A stretch of DNA of 5,023 nucleotides, from NCBI GenBank assembly GCA_029054535.1, contig JAIDFC010000135.1, positions 1 through 5,023 of the forward strand, read 5' to 3'. The position numbers and the translations under genes were made by a program. How positions within the stretch are numbered: position 1 is the first letter of the stretch; every line of letters begins with the position of its first letter. The stretch is from Rikenella sp. Lineage in GTDB: Bacteria > Bacteroidota > Bacteroidia > Bacteroidales > Rikenellaceae. Positions 1 to 5,023 of this stretch are shown here, piece after piece. The notes under the pieces are model-generated. The model worked only from the letters and a program-made list of their open reading frames with translations, was not told the DNA's origin and made no database searches.

Positions 1-1235
1 TCCACCATCTCGATTAGCAGCGCGCCCAAAGCCGCCAGGGTCTGTTTTTTGGCTCCGTTCAATATCAAAAGCAAATCCCCCGGTTCCATCCCGGAAACCG
101 CCCCCCACTTCTCCAACTCCTCTTGTGTATAGAACTTATCCACGCTCGACTTGTACGCCCCGTCCGCCTCGCGCCGCACGTAGACCAGCCCTTTGGCCCC
201 CACCTGCGGCCTTTTGACGAACTCCGTCAAGCCGTCGAGCTGTTTCCGCGTATAGTTCGCACACCCCGGCACTCGAATCCCCCCCACGTATTCCGCCCCG
301 TCGAAGACCGCGAAGCCATATCCCTGCACCGTGGCCGTCAAATCATTGAAAGTCATCCCGAATCGAATATCCGGTTTGTCGGATCCGTATTTTTCCATCG
401 CCTCGTGCCACGTCATACGCGGGAACCGGTCCGAAGCGAATTTCACGCCGATCGTCTTGTCGAACATCGTCCGCATCATCCCCTCGAACACCGCCAACAC
501 ATCCTCCCGTTCGACGAACGCCATCTCGCAATCGACCTGCGTGAACTCCGGCTGCCGGTCGGCCCTGAGGTCCTCGTCCCGAAAACACCGCACGATCTGG
601 AAATACCGGTCATAGCCGCTCACCATCAGCAGCTGTTTGAACGTCTGCGGCGACTGCGGCAAGGCATAAAACTCGCCCGGGTTCATCCGGCTCGGCACCA
701 CGAAGTCCCGCGCCCCCTCGGGCGTCGACTTGATCAGGTACGGCGTTTCGATCTCCATAAATCCCTGCTCATCGAGATACCGCCGCACCTCCTGCGCCAA
801 CCGATGGCGCAACATCATCGCCCGCTGCAACGGCCCCCGCCGCAAGTCCAGATACCGATACTTCATCCGCAGATCATCCCCCCCGTCCGACTGCTCCTCG
901 ATCGTAAAAGGCGGGACTTCGCTGACGTTCAGCACCTGGATCTCCTCGGCAAGTACCTCGATCTCGCCGGTCGGTATCTTGGCGTTCTTGGCCGACCGCT
1001 CCACCACCCGGCCCGTTACCTGAATCACGTACTCTCGCCCGAGCCCCTCGGCCACGGACTTCAACTCCGCCGAAGCGTGCTCGTCCACCGTAACCTGCGT
1101 GATCCCGTAACGATCCCGCAAATCCACGAATACCATCGCCCCCAAATTCCGTACCTTCTGTACCCATCCGGCCAATACAACCCGCTTGCCCACATCGGCC
1201 AACCGTAACTCGCCGCACGTCGCTGTCCTATACAT
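1..1235 (-). CDS. aspS: Aspartyl-tRNA synthetase, bacterial type, N-terminal 411 codons (3' end outside window)
   Basis: Class II aminoacyl-tRNA synthetase that charges tRNA-Asp with aspartate in the cytoplasm, using ATP. The minus-strand frame is open from the ATG at 1235 to the window edge. It begins MYRTATCGELRLADVG, the usual AspRS N-terminus. Residues about 1-105 form the OB-fold anticodon-binding domain (GWVQKVRNLG, VDLRDRYGITQV). Motif 1 lies near 158-183 (GFMEIETP, then STPEGARDF). Motif 2 lies near 214-235 (FRDEDLRADRQPEFTQVD), with its ATP-contacting arginine at R219, close to E. coli R217. From about residue 290 the bacterial-specific GAD insertion begins (YGSDKPDIRFG). Bacterial AspRS is usually about 585-590 residues, so roughly 175 are missing, including motif 3. 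Leu31 occupies the position where non-discriminating AspRS typically has His, so a tRNA-Asp-specific enzyme is likely (inference). No Shine-Dalgarno sequence is seen, which is normal for Bacteroidota. The visible frame is intact. Confidence 0.97.
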   Translation of the reverse strand, partial: MYRTATCGELRLADVGKRVVLAGWVQKVRNLGAMVFVDLRDRYGITQVTVDEHASAELKSVAEGLGREYVIQVTGRVVERSAKNAKIPTGEIEVLAEEIQVLNVSEVPPFTIEEQSDGGDDLRMKYRYLDLRRGPLQRAMMLRHRLAQEVRRYLDEQGFMEIETPYLIKSTPEGARDFVVPSRMNPGEFYALPQSPQTFKQLLMVSGYDRYFQIVRCFRDEDLRADRQPEFTQVDCEMAFVEREDVLAVFEGMMRTMFDKTIGVKFASDRFPRMTWHEAMEKYGSDKPDIRFGMTFNDLTATVQGYGFAVFDGAEYVGGIRVPGCANYTRKQLDGLTEFVKRPQVGAKGLVYVRREADGAYKSSVDKFYTQEELEKWGAVSGMEPGDLLLILNGAKKQTLAALGALLIEMV

Positions 1236-1267
1236 CGCCTTGTGTCTAATAAGATAGTTTGAAATCT

Positions 1268-1275
1268 CAAAGATA
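1268..1275 (-). promoter_or_regulatory. Putative -7 box of the aspS promoter (TATCTTTG)
   Basis: On the minus strand the sequence reads TATCTTTG, an exact match to the Bacteroidota primary-sigma -7 consensus TAnnTTTG. It lies 32 nt upstream of the aspS ATG, so the transcript would start near 1262 with a leader of about 26 nt. No good -33 TTTG is found at the usual spacing; the upstream stretch is A-rich instead. The four bases before the box (TATG) also precede the box proposed for the divergent gene. Confidence 0.55.
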
Positions 1276-1325
1276 CATATTTTTATCTTTCTCTTTTTAC
1301 GACCCTGTGTTTGACTACCGTACGA

Positions 1326-1363
1326 AACTGCCGCTTTTTTCAAAAAGCGGCACCAAAAACTTT
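1326..1363 (-). repeat. Hairpin element, left copy (facing aspS)
   Basis: Read on the minus strand this is AAAG, five T, GG, then a perfect inverted repeat TGCCGCTTTTT / AAAAAGCGGCA (1352-1342 with 1339-1329) separated by two bases, then GTTT. The T-run lies before and inside the stem rather than after it, so it does not look like a standard intrinsic terminator in either direction. A related element with a different stem lies at 1550-1588 in the opposite orientation. The family is not one I can name; resemblance to dispersed palindromes in Bacteroidota intergenic DNA is inferred. Confidence 0.7.
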
Positions 1364-1370
1364 TAGCTAG

Positions 1371-1385
1371 CATACGCTTTGTATG
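1371..1385. repeat. Small hairpin CATAC-GCTTT-GTATG
   Basis: Five-base perfect arms (1371-1375 and 1381-1385) flank a 5-nt loop. The hairpin adjoins the palindrome GCTAGC at 1366-1371 and lies between the left outer hairpin element and the large central hairpin. On its own it could be chance. Its position mirrors that of the hairpin at 1531-1547 on the other side of the centre. Confidence 0.4.
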
Positions 1386-1419
1386 AGGCATCCGCAATCT
1401 AATGCTCTGGCCCATTGGG

Positions 1420-1490
1420 TGGGTAGGGTTTCCAATGCGGCGCATAATGAGCAAATAACCCAGTGCGCCGCATTGAGAAATCCCTACCCA
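1420..1490. repeat. Large central hairpin: 25 bp stem, two single-base bulges, 19-nt loop
   Basis: The left arm (1420-1444) pairs with the right arm (1464-1490) almost throughout. The inner 12 bp CAATGCGGCGCA / TGCGCCGCATTG are perfect. A1476 is then bulged, TTTC pairs with GAAA, T1481 is bulged, and TGGGTAGGG pairs with CCCTACCCA. Both unpaired bases are on the right arm. The loop spans 1445-1463 and contains ACCCA (1458-1462), which could alternatively pair with TGGGT at 1416-1420. No run of T follows on either strand, so a terminator is unlikely. A palindromic repeat unit, a single-strand-binding or recombinase site, or a structured RNA remain possible. Confidence 0.9.
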
Positions 1491-1530
1491 AAACAAAAAG
1501 GGGACAAGGCTCTTGACTACGGCAGCCCAT

Positions 1531-1547
1531 GCGATACGTAGTATCGC
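1531..1547. repeat. Perfect small hairpin GCGATAC-GTA-GTATCGC
   Basis: Seven-base perfect arms (1531-1537 and 1541-1547) flank a 3-nt spacer. It ends two bases before the AAAG that opens the right outer hairpin element. The dyad is short enough to be a protein-binding operator as easily as an RNA stem. It lies about 95 bp upstream of the proposed -7 box of the beta-galactosidase gene. Confidence 0.6.
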
Positions 1548-1549
1548 CG

Positions 1550-1588
1550 AAAGTTTTTTTGGTTCTTTTTGTTCACAAAAAGAACAGT
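1550..1588 (+). repeat. Hairpin element, right copy (facing the beta-galactosidase gene)
   Basis: The plus strand reads AAAG, seven T, G, then the perfect inverted repeat GTTCTTTTTG / CAAAAAGAAC (1562-1571 and 1576-1585) around a TTCA loop, then AGT. The order of parts matches the element at 1326-1363 on the other strand, but the stem bases differ on both arms, so pairing is kept although sequence is not. Loop sizes also differ (4 versus 2 nt). As with the other copy, T residues precede and lie inside the stem, which argues against a simple terminator. Confidence 0.7.
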
Positions 1589-1642
1589 ACCCGCACATAG
1601 CCAAAGAACGGTTGCGAAAATCAAGAAAACAAATAAAGTATG

Positions 1643-1650
1643 TATATTTG
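1643..1650 (+). promoter_or_regulatory. Putative -7 box of the beta-galactosidase promoter (TATATTTG)
   Basis: TATATTTG is an exact match to the Bacteroidota -7 consensus TAnnTTTG. Transcription would begin near 1655, giving a leader of about 27 nt before the ATG at 1682. The usual -33 TTTG is not present at the expected spacing; the nearest TTG (1612-1614) is too far upstream. The preceding bases TATG match those before the aspS box, giving 11 of 12 identical positions. The box rules against the in-frame ATG at 1640, which lies upstream of the predicted transcript. Confidence 0.65.
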
Positions 1651-1681
1651 TAAAATATCGAATTCTAACCCAACGATTTTT

Positions 1682-1759
1682 ATGAACAAGAGACGTATGA
1701 GTTTGGCCGCGATTGCGGCAGGGTTGTTGTTGGCGTCGGTCGGCGGACCGGCGCAGGCG
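1682..1759 (+). other. Signal peptide of the beta-galactosidase
   Basis: The first 26 residues have the three classical parts: a basic n-region (MNKRR), a hydrophobic stretch rich in Ala, Leu and Ile (residues 7-20), and a c-region ending AQA before Gln27. There is no lipobox cysteine, so a soluble periplasmic enzyme cut by signal peptidase I is predicted rather than a lipoprotein. Starting at 1640 would put 14 extra residues, including a cysteine, before the basic n-region and weaken the signal. Confidence 0.85.
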
Positions 1760-4700
1760 CAGCGATTTACCGAGTGGCAGGATCCGTCGGTGAACGAGAT
1801 CAACCGGGCTCCGATGCGGGCATCGTATTTTGCCTATGAGACCGCCGATAAGGCGGCACAAGGTACGCCGGAAGCATCCGACCGCTACCTGTCGTTGAAC
1901 GGGAAGTGGAAATTTTTCTTTGTCGAGAACGCCGACCAGCGTCCGACCGATTTTTACAAGACCGACTACAATTCCGCCGGTTGGGGAACCATTTCCGTGC
2001 CCGGGATTTGGCAGGTGAACGGGTACGGCGACGCGGTGTATATCAATCCGGGGTATCCGTGGAGCAACATCGAGCGGCCGACGCCGCCGCACATTCCTTC
2101 GCAGGATAATTACGTCGGGTCGTATATCCGGGAGGTGAGCGTGCCGGGGGATTGGAAAGGGGATGCGATTTACATCCACTTCGGGAGCGTTACGTCGAAT
2201 TTGTATCTGTGGGTGAACGGGCGGTTCGTAGGGTATAGCGAGGATAGCAAGCTCGGGGCGGAGTTCGACCTGACGAAATATCTGGTGCCGGGACGGGAGA
2301 ACAAGATCGCGTTTCAGGTATTCCGGTGGAGCGACGGGAGCTACCTCGAGGACCAGGACTTCTGGCGACTCAGCGGGGTGGCCAGAGGGGTTTATATGTA
2401 TGCGCGGCCGCAGACCAGATTGGGAGATGTGCGGGTGGTAACGGATCTGGACGAACAGTACAAAGATGCGGTTCTGACGGTCGAGGCGGACGTGGTGCAT
2501 GCGACGGGGGCGACGCGCGTGGACCTGACCCTGACCGATCCGGCGGGGAAAGTCGTGGCTTCGGAAACCGGAATCAAACCCGGCAAAGGGGGGGCGGTGA
2601 AGGCGGATATTCCGGTCGAGAATCCGGCCAAGTGGAGCGCCGAGGCGCCGAACCTCTATAAGCTGCTCGTTACCGTGGACAACGGGAGCGGCAAGGCCGA
2701 AGCGCGGGAGTACGTTCCGGTGAACGTCGGATTCCGGGAGATCGAAATCCGCAACTCGCAGGTGCTGGTCAACGGACAACCGGTACTATTCAAAGGGGCC
2801 GACCGGCACGAACTCGATCCGACTTACGGCTATCACGTGCCGCGCGAGACGATGCTCCGGGATATCGAGATCCTGAAACGGTTCAACTTCAACGCCGTCC
2901 GGACCTCGCACTACCCGAACGATCCATACTGGTACGAACTGTGCGACAAGTACGGTATTTATCTCGTGGACGAAGCCAATGTCGAAGCTCACGGGATGGG
3001 TTACGGCAAGGAAAACCTGGGGGGCGACGCACGGTTTGAAAAGGCGCACGTCGAACGGGGTTCGCGAATGGTGTTGCGGGACAAGAACCACCCGTCGGTG
3101 ATCTTCTGGTCTCTGGGCAACGAGTCGGGCGACGGGCACAATTTCCGCAAGGAGTACGAGTGGATCAAGAATTACGATCGGACGCGGCCGGTGCAGTACG
3201 AGCGGGCGATCTGGGATGCCGGGGATACGACCGGCGCACACTATAGCGACATCTGGTGTCCGATGTACACCCGGGTAGGCGAGATGGAAGGACTGGGTAA
3301 GAATCCGAATATCGGACGGGTGGACGGACGACCGGTGATTCTGTGCGAATACGCGCATGCCATGGGGAACTCGCTGGGCGGTTTCCAAGACTACTGGGAT
3401 GTCATTCGCCGCTACCCGAATTTGCAAGGGGGATTCATCTGGGATTTCGTGGACCAGGCCTTACGCGGATACGACAAGAACGGGAACATGATCTACACCT
3501 ACGGAGGAGATTACGGGAAGTACACCGTATCGGACAACAACTTCAACTCCAACGGTTTGATTAATCCGGACCGGGAACCCAATCCGCATATGTACGAAGC
3601 GGGATTCGTGCAGCGGTCGATCCTGACCACGCCGGTCGATCTGCAACGGGGCGTGGTCGAAGTGTACAACGAAAACTTCTTCATCGACCTCTCGCGGTAC
3701 TATATGGTATGGCAGCTCAAGGCGAACGGCGAGGTGGTACGGCAGGGGACCGTCATGGAGCTGAACGTCGCGCCGCAACAGCGGGCGCAGATCACGCTGC
3801 CGGGCTACGCGGTTCCGGCGGAAGCGACGGGCGAACTGCTGCTCGACGTGGAATATGTTCTGAAATCTCAGGACGGGATTCTGCCGGCAGGGACGGTGGC
3901 GGCTTACGACCAGATGACGGTGCGGCCGTACGACGCTTGGACGGCGACCGTTGCGGCTACGCCGGACGTGCGGCCGCAAATCGTGCCGAACCGCCGGGCG
4001 ATTATCGTGGCGGCGGGCGACACACGGATCTATTTCAACCGTTGGACGGGCCTCCTGACGGACTACACGCTGGACGGGACGGAGCTCGTCGAAACGGGCT
4101 ACACCTTGCGGCCGATGTTCTGGCGCGCGCCGACGGACAACGACTTCGGGGCGGGGATGCAGAACGGTTTCGCGCTGTGGAAAAATCCGGAGATGAAACT
4201 CAAGTCGATCAAAGATTCCACCCTGGCGGACGGGAATATCCAGGTGAGCAGCGTGTTCGAACTGCCGAAGCTGTTCGCGACGCTGACGATCGACTATACG
4301 ATCAACGGAGCGGGCGAGATCGCGGTTTCTCAGAAGCTGACCACTGATCCGACGAAAGAGAAAATGCCGAATCTGTTCCGGTTCGGGATGGAGTTGACGC
4401 TGCCGGAGGCGTTCCGCACGATCGACTTCTACGGGCGCGGACCGATCGAAAACTACATCGACCGGCAGGGCGCGGCTCGGATCGGACGTTATACGCAGTC
4501 GGTGGACGACCAGTACTGGGGTTACATCCGTCCGCAGGAGAGCGGCAACAAGAGCGACCTGCGGTGGTGGCGGCAGACGAACCGCGACGGGATCGGCTTG
4601 CTGATCGAGTCGGGGGCGCCGTTCGAGGCATCGGCCTTGCCGTATGCGATGGAGGATCTGGACGACGGATCGAACAAGGGCCAGAGTCATTCGGGTTCTT

Positions 4701-4855
4701 TGGTTAAGCGCGATTTCGTAACGCTCAACATCGCATCGCGGCAGATGGGACTCGGGTGCGAAGACAGTTGGGGGGCTTGGCCGCTGGCTAAATACTTGAT
4801 ACCGTACGGAGATTACAAGTTCGATTTCGTGTTGCGGCCGGTTACGCGGCGATAG
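1682..4855 (+). CDS. lacZ: Exported glycoside hydrolase family 2 beta-galactosidase, LacZ-type
   Basis: Hydrolyses terminal beta-D-galactosides, probably in the periplasm on sugars taken up from the gut lumen. The protein has 1057 residues (E. coli LacZ 1024, no signal). A type I signal peptide (MNKRRM, hydrophobic core, AQA) predicts cleavage after A26. Domains: jelly-roll sugar-binding about 73-240, Ig-like 243-350, TIM barrel 352-650, a second Ig-like domain (DUF4981 type) about 660-760, and the beta-galactosidase small-chain domain about 767-1053. The acid/base is E481 (SLGNESGDGHN) and the nucleophile E556 (ILCEYAHAMGNS). Mg ligands are E435, H437 and E481; Na ligands are D218, F621 and N624; substrate contacts include H376, H410, W587 and W1030. 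These align with E. coli E461, E537, E416, H418, D201, F601, N604, W568 and W999 at near-constant offset. An ATG at 1640 is in frame but lies upstream of the likely transcription start. Lactose versus another galactoside cannot be decided from sequence. Confidence 0.95.
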   Translation: MNKRRMSLAAIAAGLLLASVGGPAQAQRFTEWQDPSVNEINRAPMRASYFAYETADKAAQGTPEASDRYLSLNGKWKFFFVENADQRPTDFYKTDYNSAGWGTISVPGIWQVNGYGDAVYINPGYPWSNIERPTPPHIPSQDNYVGSYIREVSVPGDWKGDAIYIHFGSVTSNLYLWVNGRFVGYSEDSKLGAEFDLTKYLVPGRENKIAFQVFRWSDGSYLEDQDFWRLSGVARGVYMYARPQTRLGDVRVVTDLDEQYKDAVLTVEADVVHATGATRVDLTLTDPAGKVVASETGIKPGKGGAVKADIPVENPAKWSAEAPNLYKLLVTVDNGSGKAEAREYVPVNVGFREIEIRNSQVLVNGQPVLFKGADRHELDPTYGYHVPRETMLRDIEILKRFNFNAVRTSHYPNDPYWYELCDKYGIYLVDEANVEAHGMGYGKENLGGDARFEKAHVERGSRMVLRDKNHPSVIFWSLGNESGDGHNFRKEYEWIKNYDRTRPVQYERAIWDAGDTTGAHYSDIWCPMYTRVGEMEGLGKNPNIGRVDGRPVILCEYAHAMGNSLGGFQDYWDVIRRYPNLQGGFIWDFVDQALRGYDKNGNMIYTYGGDYGKYTVSDNNFNSNGLINPDREPNPHMYEAGFVQRSILTTPVDLQRGVVEVYNENFFIDLSRYYMVWQLKANGEVVRQGTVMELNVAPQQRAQITLPGYAVPAEATGELLLDVEYVLKSQDGILPAGTVAAYDQMTVRPYDAWTATVAATPDVRPQIVPNRRAIIVAAGDTRIYFNRWTGLLTDYTLDGTELVETGYTLRPMFWRAPTDNDFGAGMQNGFALWKNPEMKLKSIKDSTLADGNIQVSSVFELPKLFATLTIDYTINGAGEIAVSQKLTTDPTKEKMPNLFRFGMELTLPEAFRTIDFYGRGPIENYIDRQGAARIGRYTQSVDDQYWGYIRPQESGNKSDLRWWRQTNRDGIGLLIESGAPFEASALPYAMEDLDDGSNKGQSHSGSLVKRDFVTLNIASRQMGLGCEDSWGAWPLAKYLIPYGDYKFDFVLRPVTRR

Positions 4856-4880
4856 CTTTCGGACAAAGATTTGGATACAC

Positions 4881-4923
4881 AGTCGCTTCCTCTCGTCATG
4901 ATCGGGCGATGGAAGCGGCTTTT
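4881..4923 (+). terminator. Intrinsic terminator of the beta-galactosidase gene
   Basis: A 10-bp stem AGTCGCTTCC / GGAAGCGGCT (4881-4890 and 4911-4920, one G-T pair) is followed directly by TTT, so four T in a row including the last paired base. The 20-nt loop may pair further through TCG and CGA. It begins 25 nt after the stop codon at 4853-4855. The T-run is present only in the rightward direction, matching the upstream gene. No second gene fits between stop codon and hairpin, so a single-gene transcript is likely. Confidence 0.8.
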
Positions 4924-4925
4924 AA

Positions 4926-4942
4926 AAACCGTAGCGCGGTTT
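4926..4942. repeat. Small hairpin AAACCG-TAGCG-CGGTTT
   Basis: Six-base perfect arms flank a 5-nt loop, immediately after the terminator. There is no following T-run. A second AT-rich dyad, AAAAACA / TGTTTTT, lies at 4956-4974 around a CAAAC loop. Both are short and could be chance, or could belong to the leader of a gene starting beyond the window. Confidence 0.35.
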
Positions 4943-4984
4943 ACCGAATCAGGGAAAAAACACAAACTGTTTTTAAAAAAACCG

Positions 4985-5023
4985 ATGGGGGTGAAGACGT
5001 GGAGACAGGTCAAACAAAACAAT
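4985..5023 (+). CDS. Possible start of an unidentified gene (truncated by window end)
   Basis: An ATG at 4985 opens a frame of 13 codons to the window edge (MGVKTWRQVKQNN), preceded by an A-rich stretch of the kind found before many Bacteroidota starts. No family is recognisable and there is no clear -7 box upstream. The same frame is open back through an ATG at 4898, inside the terminator, to the beta-galactosidase stop codon. It may be non-coding. Confidence 0.15.
   Translation, partial: MGVKTWRQVKQNN

Larger units (their letters stand above)
1236..1681. other. Divergent intergenic region, 446 bp, rich in inverted repeats
   Basis: This gap separates the starts of aspS (leftward) and the beta-galactosidase gene (rightward). 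I see no credible protein-coding gene or tRNA in it. It is visibly more AT-rich than either gene at its two ends. It holds one proposed promoter near each end and five inverted repeats between them: 1329-1352, 1371-1385, 1420-1490, 1531-1547 and 1562-1585. No convergent gene ends here, so the hairpins are not needed as ordinary terminators of the genes visible in this window. Confidence 0.85.

Noticed and set aside
123..1208. Long plus-strand open frame (361 codons) over aspS
   Set aside because: It is antisense to an unmistakable AspRS. Its product is rich in His, Arg and Pro with no recognisable domain, as expected from the complement of a GC-rich coding frame.
1329..1352. Hairpin as an intrinsic terminator
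   Set aside because: No gene in view ends here, and the T-run lies inside the stem rather than after it on both strands.
1420..1490. Integron attC site, suggested by a folded stem with extrahelical bases
   Set aside because: The arms end in GGGTAGGG/CCCTACCC and lack the GTT/AAC core boxes, and there is no cassette-like gene or integrase nearby.
1311..1520. Direct repeat TTGACTAC (1311-1318 and 1513-1520) as a target-site duplication
   Set aside because: Only eight bases, and it does not sit symmetrically at the borders of the hairpin array, so chance is adequate.
1236..1681. Riboswitch, tRNA, T-box or CRISPR in the intergenic region
   Set aside because: No cloverleaf, T-box specifier or regularly spaced direct repeats are visible, and the predicted leaders of both genes (about 26-27 nt) are too short for a riboswitch.
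1517..2779. Long minus-strand open frame (420 codons) over the intergenic region and beta-galactosidase start
   Set aside because: It is antisense to a certain gene, has shadow-like Arg/Pro/His composition, and its C-terminal part simply reads through the hairpin-rich intergenic DNA.
3461..4690. Long minus-strand open frame (409 codons) antisense to the beta-galactosidase gene
   Set aside because: Low-complexity Arg/Val/Pro-rich product with no family features; explained by codon bias of the sense strand.
4813..5022. Minus-strand open frame of 69 codons at the right edge
   Set aside because: It needs a TTG start, spans the terminator, and overlaps the conserved end of the beta-galactosidase gene on the opposite strand. 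No recognisable domain.

Overview
The window looks like chromosomal DNA from a GC-rich member of the Bacteroidota, with Bacteroidales and an Alistipes-like lineage the best guess. Three things point there: the bacterial-type AspRS reads like Bacteroidales homologues, both gene starts have a Bacteroidota-style -7 box (TAnnTTTG) and no Shine-Dalgarno sequence, and the beta-galactosidase is the exported GH2 type common in gut Bacteroidales. The genus is an inference, not a demonstration.

Layout: the left quarter (1-1235, minus strand) is the first 411 codons of aspS, aspartyl-tRNA synthetase; its C-terminus lies beyond the window. A 446-bp AT-richer divergent intergenic region follows (1236-1681). 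The right part (1682-4855, plus strand) is a complete exported GH2 beta-galactosidase of 1057 residues with all expected catalytic and metal-binding residues. It is followed 25 nt later by a good intrinsic terminator, so it is probably monocistronic. The last 100 bases hold small dyads and an uncertain open frame running off the edge.

The two genes share no pathway. One is translation housekeeping and the other is carbohydrate breakdown in the periplasm; no SusC/SusD, sensor or transporter gene is visible here.

The most unusual part is the divergent intergenic region. It holds five inverted repeats in a roughly symmetric order. At the centre is a 25-bp near-perfect hairpin (1420-1490) with two single-base bulges. 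On each side is a small hairpin, and then an outward-facing copy of a related element (AAAG, a T-run, GG, then a 10-11 bp stem) whose stem sequence differs but whose pairing is kept. Each outer copy sits 53-57 bp upstream of the -7 box of the gene it faces. I read this as a palindromic-repeat cluster (REP-like or a small non-autonomous element), with a possible regulatory or transcription-boundary role. No protein-coding novel system is visible.
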